Positions 11,232 through 21,420 of a DNA stretch of 64,000 nucleotides are shown one piece after another. Position 1 is the stretch's first letter; each line of letters starts with the position of its first letter. Both the position numbers and the translations under genes were made by a program. Source of the stretch: Phanerochaete sordida (taxonomy: Eukaryota; Basidiomycota; Agaricomycetes; Polyporales; Phanerochaetaceae); the NCBI GenBank assembly GCA_019973155.2, contig BPQB01000008.1, positions 372,001 to 436,000 on the forward strand. The letters are read 5' to 3'. The notes under the pieces were generated by a model. The model was not told the DNA's origin and did no database searches. It saw nothing but the letters and a program-made list of their open reading frames with translations.

Positions 11232-12935
11232 GCTATTCCAGTACTCGGGACAGCCCACGAACCAGTCAGCTGAGCCGGGTCCGAGAGCATGCGCACGGGT
11301 GCTCGTCTCGAAGTCGGCCCAACCTGCGCAGCCTGGTTCAAGTTCAACTGGCAGTCTTGCATTCGTGGGGCCGCCCCGTGCCTCGTACACGATCCTGCGC
11401 AGCGGCTCTTCGCCGTGAACGACAGTGTAGCGGAGACTCGGCATGCACTGCAAAGCGTGCCGAGCCATCGCAGCCAGGTCGAGATCGGCCATGGATTGTC
11501 CTCCGGGCGAGGGCTTGCGGAGATACGAATCTCCCCAGTAGACGTATATATCTAGCGAGTGCAACGCGAATTTCGCCAGCGCACTGAGCATCTTGTTCTG
11601 TAATGCCGTAGCCAATGCCAATGAGCATTCGCGATAAAAACGGCGCAAGAAGGTGCACGTACGATGCCTGGAGCAATGTCCGTATATTCCTGGCCGTGAA
11701 ACCCAAAAGCCAGCTCGAGTCTGTTTAGACGTTCTCTCGCAGGCATCAGATGCTGGGCCAGGGTCGACAAATCAAAGTCGAATGCAAGCTTGGAGAGCCT
11801 GAGCTCAAGCATCTTGGGGCGAGTCGCGGCGATGAGGGCGGTAAGTCTGGCGTAACGGACCTCCGTGTCGAACGGGGTGTATGTGTGGACTTCGTCTACG
11901 GCGCACTGGATGGCAAGCATGTACAGCTCTGTAAGAGGGCCTTCGAGAAGACGAAGTGATGGCCAGAAGCCTGACGCTTGTGCTCTTCCATTCATGAGGC
12001 GTATGTCTTCTATCTCCGGGTCAAGCACCAGCCCGTCGGCGTCTTTGGAGTATGTAGATAACTCCTTGACGTTCGGAAAGCAGTGGTAGATGGTCCTGAG
12101 CTGCCAATTAAGGTCAAAGATCTCTGCCTCGAGGCTCGCTACGTTGGGAAACACCAACGGAAACTTGATTCCCGGGCCCTCCTCCCACGGGATCGACTTG
12201 AGCTTGACGGCGCGAAGTGATGTGCGGAAGGGCTCCAAAACTGGGACGAAGTCGGTACGATCGCCGCTCTCGTCCGAAAGCTCGAAGTCGACATCGATGC
12301 AGGCGATTGGAGACTGCAGTTCCTCCAACCAGTCGGGCGTGTCGGGCGTATGAGCGTGTATTTGGATCATACGGAGGCCGGTCATGGTGGTGAACGCGCG
12401 GCGTACACGCTCGTCGAAGTCGATGATGCTGCAGTCGTCCAGGTATAGCGCGCGCAGTGCTGAAGCCTTCGTGAAGAGTTCCGCGAGTAGCTGCGCCAGG
12501 CGCGGGACGCGTCTCCATTTCCCGACAGGGGACAGCTTCAAGACTTGGAGATACCGGAGACAGCCAAGATGCCGCCGAAAAATGAACATGAAGAATGAGG
12601 TGAATTGCCGGGGTTCGCTGAGTTCTACCATAATAGGCCAGCCTCCGGTGCCGAGCCTAGCCTCGAAGAGATGTTGCGGGGCGGCCTGGAGGAGGGTGCG
12701 ACAGGTCCGCGAAAGACGACTGGCATCCGAACGATGTAGATACATCATGATTTGAAGGAGAATATCCTGGTTGAGATGCATCTAGTAGAGAACCAAGACC
12801 AGTCAGTACTGTCGTAGAATGACATTGAACTCGGAGCGGGAAGTTCAAAGAGTCTGGGCTGTCGAAAGTGCAACTCACAGCCGGCTTTGCAGGATCAGGA
12901 GAGCCTTCGTGGCCCAGTCTTAGGAACGAATCCAT
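11232..12935 (-). CDS. F-box / leucine-rich-repeat-like protein C (cluster copy 3; stop codon at 11229-11231)
   Basis: Third paralogue. Exon 1 (12935-12879, 19 codons, MDSFLRLGHEGSPDPAKPA) ends at GTGAGT in phase 0. A 97-nt intron ends CTACTAG at 12782, and exon 2 starts with MHLNQDILLQIMMYLHRSDA, then SRLSRTCRTLLQAAPQHLFE. Repeats include LRALYLDDCSIIDFD, LRMIQIHAHTPDTPDWLEEL and CFPNVKELSTYS. Intron 11662-11598 joins DIAPGI to NKMLSALAKFALHSLDIYVY. The C-terminal exon (SMADLDLAAMARHALQCMP, ending VGCPEYWNS) is matched by the C-termini of A and D (e.g. IADLDLTAIALQAARSIPTL in D). Same strand as D, which lies upstream. Confidence 0.8.
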
Positions 12936-13205
12936 GGCTCTCAGGCTACGCGCAAAACCTGGCAAAAGTTAAAGGACGTCGTTCAAGTGATGTCGAGCTG
13001 GCTTGAAGCAAGTCGCGCTGAAGTCGCGCGCGCGGCTGCACCGTGACATCCGCGCGCATCAGCGCTTCACATATTCCTAGGGTTAGGGCCGCAACTGTCG
13101 TGAGCAAAGTAGTCTGCGCCGCTTCTGCTGTCGTATCGTGACTTGAGATGTCAATAAGCTCACACAGGTGTACAATTGTCCAGGCGGACATGTGCATTCG
13201 CGCCG
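12936..13205. promoter_or_regulatory. upstream region of F-box C with telomere-like motif
   Basis: 270 bp between the 3' end of copy D and the start of copy C. Contains CTAGGGTTAGGG at about 13078-13088, two tandem telomere-type units of the kind called telo-boxes when found in promoters. Whether it is functional is unknown. Confidence 0.35.
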
Positions 13206-14868
13206 TCAGAGGTAGTACACAGAGCAGCCTGGGTGACATTCAGCCGCCCTCTGCGTATGCTTTTCCTTCCACAGCTCCTCCCGTTCTCTACTTGCCTGTT
13301 CTAGTTCAACGACTGTCGCAGCGCCCTGCTGACCATGGCCATTTACATCGCGGCACACCTTGTAGAATGTCGTCCAGAGGGGGTATTTGCCATCAATAAC
13401 AGCAAACTGGAGGGTTGGTATGGAACGCGCGGCCTGCAGCGCTATTGCAGTCAAATCCAGGTCGGCGATGGTTTGTTGAGGCTCTTCGATGTCCGACGAT
13501 TCAGACTGAGCATCGGGGGAGAAGCGCCATCCGGATGCACGCACGCTCCGATCCCAGTCGCGCTCCCAGTCAACCCAAATATCTATGGTCCGCAGGGACA
13601 AGACCGACAGCGTCTCGAGCATAGCGTACTGGTGAACAGGGATCATACGTCAACGTCATGATGATTCGTCAACTGGGAACATACAATGTGCGGGCCGGGA
13701 TCTTCGTATTGTTCACCACGAAAACGGATGCGTAATGTCAGTTTCACTAGGCTATCTTTCGCGGGAAGGAGGTACTGGACGAGTGACGCGACGTCGAGTT
13801 CCCATGCTTGAAGCTGGAGACTGAGGCTTATTGGTCGTGCATCGATGAGTACGGCGGCCAGACGTTCGCCGTCAATGGGCTTTCGCAGGATGTCGCAGGA
13901 GACGTCGATGTGAGCGACATGACATCGCACGCCAAGGACGTACAGCGTGGCGACGGAGCCTGAAAGAGAGCTCAGAGACGGCCAGGTGTGCACCGCCTGC
14001 GACTGCCAGTTGGGCGGTCGAAGCTCTTCGATCTCGCTGTTACTCCAGAGTTCCTCTCCACCCGTATCCATATAGAGTTCCTGGAGGTTAGGGAAGCATT
14101 GTACAATCTCCTCGAGTCCTTCGGGGGCACAGAGCTCGGTATCGAGGCTGACGACGTGCGGAAATTGGGTTTCAGAACTGGTAAAGTCGACCCAGGTGAC
14201 GGCGACATGGCGCAGAGAGTCGCTAAACGGAGCCAGGATGGGAACTGGGTCTACTCGATCGAAGATCGAGCGCGTGAAGTTGGCGTGGATGCAGACGAGC
14301 GGCGTCTGCATTTTCGCCAACAGCCCGATGGTTTGGGTCGAAAAGTCGCCGATTTTGAGCACGCGAAGGCTCTTCATTTGAACGAAGGCGTCTCCGACAT
14401 GCTGGTCGACTTCGAGGATCTCGCCGTCAGAGAGGCTGAGTGTCTCAAGCTGCGTTGCGTGGGTGAACACCGCCGCGAGCGTTTTGGCGAAGCCGGGCTG
14501 GGCGCGCAGTCGATGGTAGGTATTCAAGCTCAGATGCCTGAGGTAGCGAAAGGAGTCGCGCGGCCGGACGAGCATGAACGTGCTGAAGGAGGCAAATTGC
14601 TCGTCTTTCCATAGCGCGATGGCTGGGCGTGCCCAACCATCGCACGAAAGGAGCGCTCGCGGGGCACCGCGAAGCAGTGTACGACAGGTGCGCGACATTC
14701 TGCTGGCATCTGCGCGACTAAGGAGCCACATGACCTCCAGGAGAACGTCCCAATTTAGGGGCATCTGCAGCAGAACAAAGGCGAGGACTCGAGAATAAGA
14801 CTTGCGCCAGCCGCTGAAATTTGCAGACATACCTGCGCCATAGCCGGCTTTTCGTATTTACCCGCCAT
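13206..14868 (-). CDS. F-box / leucine-rich-repeat-like protein D (cluster copy 4)
   Basis: Fourth paralogue. Exon 1 (14868-14833, 12 codons, MAGKYEKPAMAQ) ends at donor GTATGT. Exon 2 starts at 14764 after CTGCAG with MPLNWDVLLEVMWLLSRADA, then SRMSRTCRTLLRGAPRALLS, the clearest F-box of the set. Leucine-rich segments include LETLSLSDGEILEVD, MKSLRVLKIGD and CFPNLQELYMDTGG. An intron after DPGPHI leads to YAMLETLSVLSLRTIDIWVD. The last exon contains IADLDLTAIALQAARSIPTL and a Gln/Glu/Lys-rich end, stop at 13206. Upstream in-frame ATGs (such as MSPHSNAVGENVEN) could extend the first exon. Role as SCF adaptor is inferred from the fold. Confidence 0.8.
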
Positions 14869-15236
14869 ATTTTCAACATTTTCTCCAACTGCGTTGCTGT
14901 GCGGACTCATGTTGTGACTGTAGAGGTTGATGTGGAGGTAGAAGACGAGCACTCAGCAAACCACCGCCGCGACTCTCGCGGAGATTATTAGCGCCAGCTA
15001 TGGCTGAGAGGAAGGTTAGGGTTTCCCGCGCCACGCGTACGCCAGTTCTCAAGAAGTTGCTCTGACACAGTTCCTGGTACACCACAAGTATGTTGAATAT
15101 CTGCATCTTCTATCTATCCATTCAGAACGAACTACGAAATTTACCCTTTGTCGTAGGCGTCTCCCGCTCGCTGACTCTCCCGGTCGTGCTTCCGGAAGGT
15201 AGCAGACAGGTAACCTGGAAAGCGCACTTATATTTA
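14869..15236. other. intergenic: upstream of F-box D, downstream of ADH; one telo-box
   Basis: 368 bp with no gene seen. TTAGGGTTT at 15016-15024, about 150 bp upstream of the start of F-box D, is a second telomere-like motif near this cluster. Confidence 0.35.
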
Positions 15237-16535
15237 CTACTCCCATGGAAGAATAACGGCTCTGAAATGCGCCTTTTCGCGATGCTGAAACGCTTCCTCC
15301 GCCTTCGCCATCGGGAATTTCTCAACCAGGACCTTGACGTTGTGCCTGGCCGAGTACTTGACCGTTTCGCAGCAGTCCTCGGCCGTACCGACGAACCAGC
15401 CGTGAATCGAAAGGCGCTTGCCCGGGAGCGCGACTGCATTACTGTAAGTTACGTGGAACGTGCTGCCCTAGGAGGTAAGATACGTACCAGGTTGGAACAA
15501 CGCCGCGTCGAGGGGGAGCGAGAGGACGAGCAGCTTGCCCTCGAATGCAAGCCCACCGATCATGCGAATGATTGCCTCTGCACGAGGAGCCGTGGTGACG
15601 ATGACGTTGGCGCCGCCGAGCTTTTGCAGCTCTTCTGCCGCGTTCTGGGTAGACTCGTCGATGAAGATGTCGGCACCGAGCTTAAGCGATAGATCCCTCT
15701 TGTCGCTCGAGGTCGAGATGGCGATCGTGCGGAAGCCCATCGCTTTCGAGTACTGGACAGCCAGATGACCGAGGCCGCTGTAGCTGGGTCAGCTAAAAGA
15801 CGCATCACAGTGAACAGGAGCCTACCCAACGCCTTGTATAGCCACTGTGGACCCAGGCTTGATGTTCAAGTTCTCCATACCCTCTGTGAGAAACTCAGTC
15901 GAGCGGAAGCATGTTCAAGAGAATAAGGTGTACTGACTGAACACGGTAACTCCTGCACACATCAAAGGCGCAGCCTCTGCGGGGTCGATATCCTTCGGTA
16001 GATGGCAGATTCCAGACGTGGGCACCCGGAGGTATTCAGCGATGCCGCCGTCGAAGGATCCGCCTGAAGTGACAGAATGAGCGTCGATATGCGGCATATC
16101 ACAGATAAGACCCACCGGTGCTGAACATCATGAGCTTGTCGCACCCGAGCAACACGCCCTTCTTGCAGTGGCTGCACGAGCCACAATAGGCGCGCTGCCA
16201 CGGCGCACCGACGCGATCGCCGACCTTGAACTCTTCTACGCTCGGGTGGATAGACACGACGTCGCCGACGACCTCATGGCCAGGGATGAGAGGGAACTGG
16301 ACCGGCCCAAGCTTGCCAGTATGCAGACCACCGTCACTGTAAGACGAAGTCAGGACCGCACCGACACCGAGAGTCCCACCCACGCTCACGTCCCGCAGAC
16401 ACCACAGGCCAGCACCTTGACTACGACCTCACCATGCTCGGGGTCCTTCCACGGCCGCTCGGTCCTCGTGAGGGGTGTATTGGCAGCTTCCCACTGGTAC
16501 GCAGTGTACGATTTCGGCGGCTGGAACGAGGACAT
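15237..16535 (-). CDS. zinc-dependent medium-chain alcohol dehydrogenase (cinnamyl-alcohol-dehydrogenase/Adh6 type)
   Basis: Cytosolic NAD(P)-dependent oxidoreductase interconverting alcohols and aldehydes; relatives reduce aromatic and aliphatic aldehydes. ATG 16535 begins MSSFQPPKSYTAYQWEAANT. Splicing at CGVCG-T-DGGLHTGKLGP restores the catalytic-zinc Cys region, followed by GHEVVGDVVSIHP. The structural zinc motif CGSCSHCKKGVLLGC has all four Cys. The nucleotide-binding loop GVG-GLGHLAVQYS is split by an intron at about 15825-15780. It is followed by KAMGFRTIAISTSSDKRDLS. The last exon has LSIHGWFVGTAEDCCETVKY and ends AVILPWE. Six or more exons. The motif set fits the CAD/YahK branch; the physiological substrate cannot be told. 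Confidence 0.9.
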
Positions 16536-17717
16536 GCTAGGCGTGCTGTGGATTTGGTGTACCGGATCCAGCAGTTATTATACCGGTACTTCAGGCTGGG
16601 TCGGCGAGCAGATAGGTCCTCAGGAACACCGAAGGAGCCGGCGGCTCATCGATGCCATCTCGAGCGCAAGACATGTGGGGTAGGAACCTTGCGACGTTCG
16701 GCATGCCGCCTGGGCCAGAGCCTTCGCGAAGCGAGCCATTGGAGAGGTCCTACGCTCTGTCAGCTGGGGCGTGACAGCGCGCTGCAGCAGCTGAGAGATG
16801 CGCTCGTGAAAGGAAGCCGGTCCATCGCAGCTCCATCACACGCCGGACACGACTCGCAGCGCGCGCATGACGGTGAAATCAGGGCCACCATCGCCGCGGG
16901 AATGCGTTCAGGTGGGCATGCTGCCCCCCGAATCGGCTGCGGCACGCCGAGGCGAACGAGCCCGAGCCCGGGCAGAAGCGAGTGGCGGCAAAGATGGAAG
17001 CGTACACTGTCCGGAGATGACTGCAGTGAGCACGGTAATACTCCGCAAAGGGTGTTCAAACACCTCGGCAGGACGTACACTGTGATTTGCAGCATCGGCT
17101 GTCGCGACTGAAGGTTGGCCGTCCATATGAATGGTTCGCCTAGACGAGGATTTGGTAGCTACCGGAGTAGACCAATTCTCTAACAGAGCATCAGTGCACC
17201 ATCAGTTGCGCCCAAACTCTGGCCTTGTCTGCGCTCGACCGTTATCGGACTGTGCTCAGCCTGGCAGCGCGTCCGACGGCTCGACTCGGACTCGCATTCG
17301 ACCTCGGCGCAAAGTTGGGCGCAACTCTAGTGTGCAGGATCTTAGGAGAGATCAAGCATGAAACGCAGAAGAACAGACCTGATGCGATACAGATGAAGAG
17401 CGTCCGCGACCGTCGCTCGCCGCCCGTTAAGACGGTCAAGTGGAGGACATTGAAAGTGTTTGGAAGACCAGCCTCCACGCGAGCCCGCGGCGGAGCGCGC
17501 GATTATTAAGCGCCGCTGCGAAAACCGACGTTCGATTCTGCGCGACGGACTTCTTTATCGCCAGTAGCCTGGCCAACGATGCTGTTCTGAAGGTGAGTGT
17601 GACGTGAGTGTATATGAATACTCTGTCGCATGCATTTCAGCGAGGGTGCTAGAGCTAAAAGTACACATCGAAGGGGCAGGATAAGCTACCGCACTTAGCG
17701 TCTCAGGCCCTGAGGCG
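16536..17717. other. gene-free stretch, small inverted repeat inside
   Basis: About 1.2 kb between the ADH start and the permease stop. Open frames on both strands look random. The perfect 11-bp inverted repeat GTTGCGCCCAA (17205-17215) / TTGGGCGCAAC (17315-17325) is the only structure I see. Confidence 0.5.
17205..17325. repeat. 11-bp inverted repeat pair, spacing about 100 bp
   Basis: GTTGCGCCCAA at 17205-17215 and its exact reverse complement at 17315-17325. May be chance or a remnant; no flanking duplication seen. Confidence 0.35.
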
Positions 17718-19876
17718 TCACTGGCTCTTTTCAGAGAGAGCCTCATCCACGGTATGCACCGGCCCAACGAACCACTTCCTCGCAGACACGACCCACGAGA
17801 TGGACGCGAAGATGACCACTGCCATGACGATGACGACTGCATAATCTGTCGTGAGGCCGCGTCAGCACACAGGCGCAGGGCGAAGAGGCGCAGCGGCGTA
17901 CTCATCGTGTCCGCTGTGGGATTCGAGACGGGCGGGAATAGCAGCAGAATCGTGATGAAACATACCCACGCGACCGCGATGATGCCGAGGGGCATGTACC
18001 AGCGGCCGAGGGAGAAGGGCCCCGGGACGAGCTTCGTGCGTCCGGAGGTGATACGCAGGAAGATAGGCGTCACGTACGACACGTACAGCCCAATCACGGC
18101 GGACCTGCGGAAGCATGACGCACGGCGCGTCAGTGGGCACATCTCGCGACAGTCAAAGCGACGCACCCTGCAAGCGAGTTCAGCGCCGTCGCGGAGAAGC
18201 CAAGGAGCCCGCAGATGCCGGCCATGACGACGACGAGCCAGACGGCGTTGACAGGCGTCTGCGTGTACCTGTTCATCTGCTTCCACCAGCGCGAGCCGGG
18301 TAGTGCGTTGTCGCGCGCGAACGCAAACACGACACGCGAAGCATCGACGACTTGTGCCGCACCGGTGACGTACTGAGGCGCGGGTGCTGTCAGCGCGTGC
18401 AGGTGATACACGATAGTGGCGTGGGGCGTACCTGTACGACGATAATGAAGGACCATATGGCGAGCATGCCGTGCTTTCCCAGAACGCTGAGAAAGAGTTG
18501 GCCCATTGGAAGCGGGAGGTCGGTACCCAGGATGTCGTCCACGGAAGCAGTTGCGAAGGATGCTGCGATGAAGAGAAGCCAACCAAGCGAAGACGTCGCA
18601 AAGACGCTGACGAGGATGGCGATGGGCGCCGCGCGCGCAGCTCCCGCCGTCTCTTCGCTGATGTGCGCGGCAGAGTCGTCTGTCGCGCTGGATGTTAATC
18701 TAGGAGTGTTGGAAGAGAAGCGATGTACGACATACACCCGGTAAGCGTCCACATAGGTGCTGCAAATGCCAGGAGGAAGGCCCAGCCATCTGTCGCAAGT
18801 TTACGTGAGAACTAAGTTCTACTGCACGCATGATCAAGCCCACCGCTGCTCCAACCCGTATTATTCTCGAAGTCAGTGAAAGCAGTCTTCGTTGACACCC
18901 GCTGATCGCCAGAGGCAACTAACAAGCTGATGATTGCTGCTATCGTCGTGCCGACTGTAACCGAAATTTCAGCGTCGAGGACAGAGAAACAGGCACCGAA
19001 CGCACTAGTGACGACAACGTAGAACAGATTCAGCCTGGCCAGTACTCCCGTCGCGGAGGAGCAGAGGAGCCCATGCGAGAAGAGGAGGGCGAGGAGGATT
19101 CCATACGTAGGTCCGTTACCAAGCACGACGTTGCCGTCCGAACCCACATTGATTGCACTCGTAATCATCTGTGCGCTGGGTGAACGCTCATCAGAGCTTC
19201 GTGTATGCGCGCATCACGGTGAAAGGCGCACCATGTGAAATCAATGGAGCAGACGAGGGTGACCTGGCCGGTGATGTTCGCCCATCCTGTGATCCAACTC
19301 GCAAGGGCAGAGTACTCAGGCGGAGCTAGCTTGGCTGAGAAGTAATACAGCCCCGCGCTCGTACTAGTAGGATATCAGCGAGCCGCCCGAAGAGTGAGAC
19401 AACGACATGGCTTACGGCATTGAGGATGCGAGCTCTGCCATGCAGGCCGCGACGGACATGACGAACAGGCAGGGAATGAGCCATCCAAATACCATTCCGA
19501 CATGGCCACCTGTATAAGATGAGAGTGCTATAACGCTAGACCGATGAAGTTCGCTTACCCGAGACTAGTGGGAAGGAGTAGACGGAGGACACAGACGCGA
19601 TAACGCCCATGATAGAGAAGGCGAACGCAATGGTCTCGATAGTCTGTCCAGAGTGACGCGTACCGTACTCAGCGACTACCAAACTTGACAGCCACGAGCA
19701 AGCCTCACCGAGAATTCTCGCCTGAACTCCGATCTGTAGCCCAGCTGCGCGAGAAGCGCGTCGTCAGCGTGGCGCACGCTGAGCAGGCTGCCATTGGGAC
19801 TGCGCCGCTCGACGAGGCCGCTGTCGTTCACGATGGTGACATCGGCGTGCTTGCTACTCTTCTCGGAGTCGGACAT
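17718..19876 (-). CDS. amino-acid/GABA permease (APC superfamily)
   Basis: Twelve-helix plasma-membrane permease for amino acids, GABA or choline-like substrates. ATG 19876 begins with a polar cytosolic tail (MSDSEKSSKHADVTIVNDSG) ending LAQLGYRSEFRREFS. Helix segments follow in separate short exons: TSAGLYYFSAKLAPPEYSAL, then ASWITGWANITGQVTLVCSI. The next is YGILLALLFSHGLL, then PMWTLTGYDSAAHISEETAG, the conserved GYD/EE region of this subfamily. The C-terminal half has QVVDASRVVFAFARDNALPG, GICGLLGFSATALNSL and MPLGIIAVAWVCFITILLLF. It ends DEALSEKSQ at 17718. At least eight exons. The fungal GABA/UGA4-BAT1 type is the best fit; exact substrate unknown. Confidence 0.88.
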
Positions 19877-21420
19877 GGTCGTTCAGAAGCAAGCCCAAGA
19901 GGAACTAGCCGTCCACCGAACTAAATCATCGTGTCTGAACTGAACAAGTGAACATGCAGGTCCCTGGGAAAAGATTACCGCGCATTATGCGTGGCCAAAA
20001 ACGCACAAAATAGAGGGCGGCGGGAGTTTTGGGCACCGCGTTATGTATTGTGATAAGCCATATGTGGGTGGGATCTTCTCGAGCTGATCGGACGACCGCG
20101 GTTTAGACGACCGTGAAGAAGCCCAGGGTTGGGCGCAGATAAGGGCTGAAAGGCTGTGCTTTGCTGCGGCCCTTCAGGATAGTATGTTAGAGTGTGCCAT
20201 CGTCAAGATGTCGGGTGCGCATGTTGCAGTATTCCCGACAAGGAACGACAACTCGACGGGCTGCGAGGACTCGGAGGTGAACCTTTGGCTTGTGACCCGA
20301 AAGCCCATAAATAAAAAAGGGTTCTCACCGTTGAATTCTCCACGTAGCTGCACCTGACTGCTACTGGCTTCTACGCTGCTGATGCGTGGGGCGAGATTGT
20401 TTGTATCGTCGTTGTCGTCTGAGTTCAAGACACCCGCCGGGCGGCTACTCTCGCCAAGCGCGGGCACTGGAGGCAAGCGAGCTGAGTGGAAGTGAGGCCG
20501 TCGTATTTCTAGGAGCCAATTGATATGCCTCTCGTAGGATAGTTTTGTTACGTCTTCCAGACCAAATATACTACACTAGCTACTGTAGCATCAGTCGTGC
20601 AGAGTCCCCTCTCGATCCTGCCTCAGCTTGCTAACCCTAACCTTAGCCATAAACCGGGGTCCTTGCGGGGCCCCGGGCCCGCCCACTTGCTCAGACTTCA
20701 GCTCAACTTCAGCTTCGTCCCTGGTTAAGTCTTGCGGGCAACCATCGCGGCCGAATTCCGACACCCTCTTGCATGATTCGTTATCCCAGTTTCCAAACGT
20801 TGAACTATTCATTCGTTCAGGATCTTTTCTCACGTTCTCGATTATTGAGACAGAAAAGAACCTGCCGGAGGAGCGACCGCGTCGAGACCCCTCATGCCTT
20901 CAGGCCTAAAGGTCTGCGTTTTTTGTCACTGAAAGTCGATATGCGTGCAGATACTTACCTTCTGACCTTTTTCGAAGCTGACCGTAAAGAACGCGTCTAC
21001 TCCCTCTGACCTCTGTCAATTTCGAACTATGCGGCTTGGACCTCCGAGTCTGCCGACGCGCGATCTTCCTGGCCAGCTCCTGATCGTTCGAGCCCTCATG
21101 TCCATGGGACCCGACATCATGAGATCATCAGCTTCAACGCTTTGCGACTTGCCAGTGTTCAGGCCATGCAACATTCTTACGCGTCGTGCGCGCGTCGTAT
21201 CGTTTATCTCCACGATCCTGGGAACCAGGTACAGGTCCAAGCTATGCCACATTCGCACAGTCAGCTCAGGTCATCAGCTGCGTGTTCTGAACAAGCATGC
21301 GTGCTCATGCTCGGCCGAGCTGCGATAAGGCCACGGCGGTTGACTACACTCCAGCTTCCAGCTTGACTCTCTTCCCAGGGCCGCACTGACCCTCTGAAAG
21401 CTCGGTAACAGCAGACGACG
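19877..21420. other. gene-free stretch with telo-box and GC palindrome
   Basis: About 1.5 kb between the permease and deacetylase genes, which are divergent. A minus-strand frame at 20174-20476 gives 100 residues with no recognisable family, and I do not call it a gene. CTAACCCTAACC at 20631-20642 is telomere-like. GGGGCCCCGGGCCC at about 20668 is a strong GC palindrome. Contains the promoters of both flanking genes. Confidence 0.45.
20631..20642. promoter_or_regulatory. telomere-like motif (telo-box)
   Basis: Two tandem CTAACC(C) units. Such motifs in fungal and plant promoters can bind Myb-type telobox proteins; activity here is unknown. Confidence 0.3.

Noticed and set aside
20174..20476. 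100-residue minus-strand open frame as a gene
   Set aside because: No family, no conserved start context, and no supporting neighbour exon; kept only as part of a gene-free stretch.
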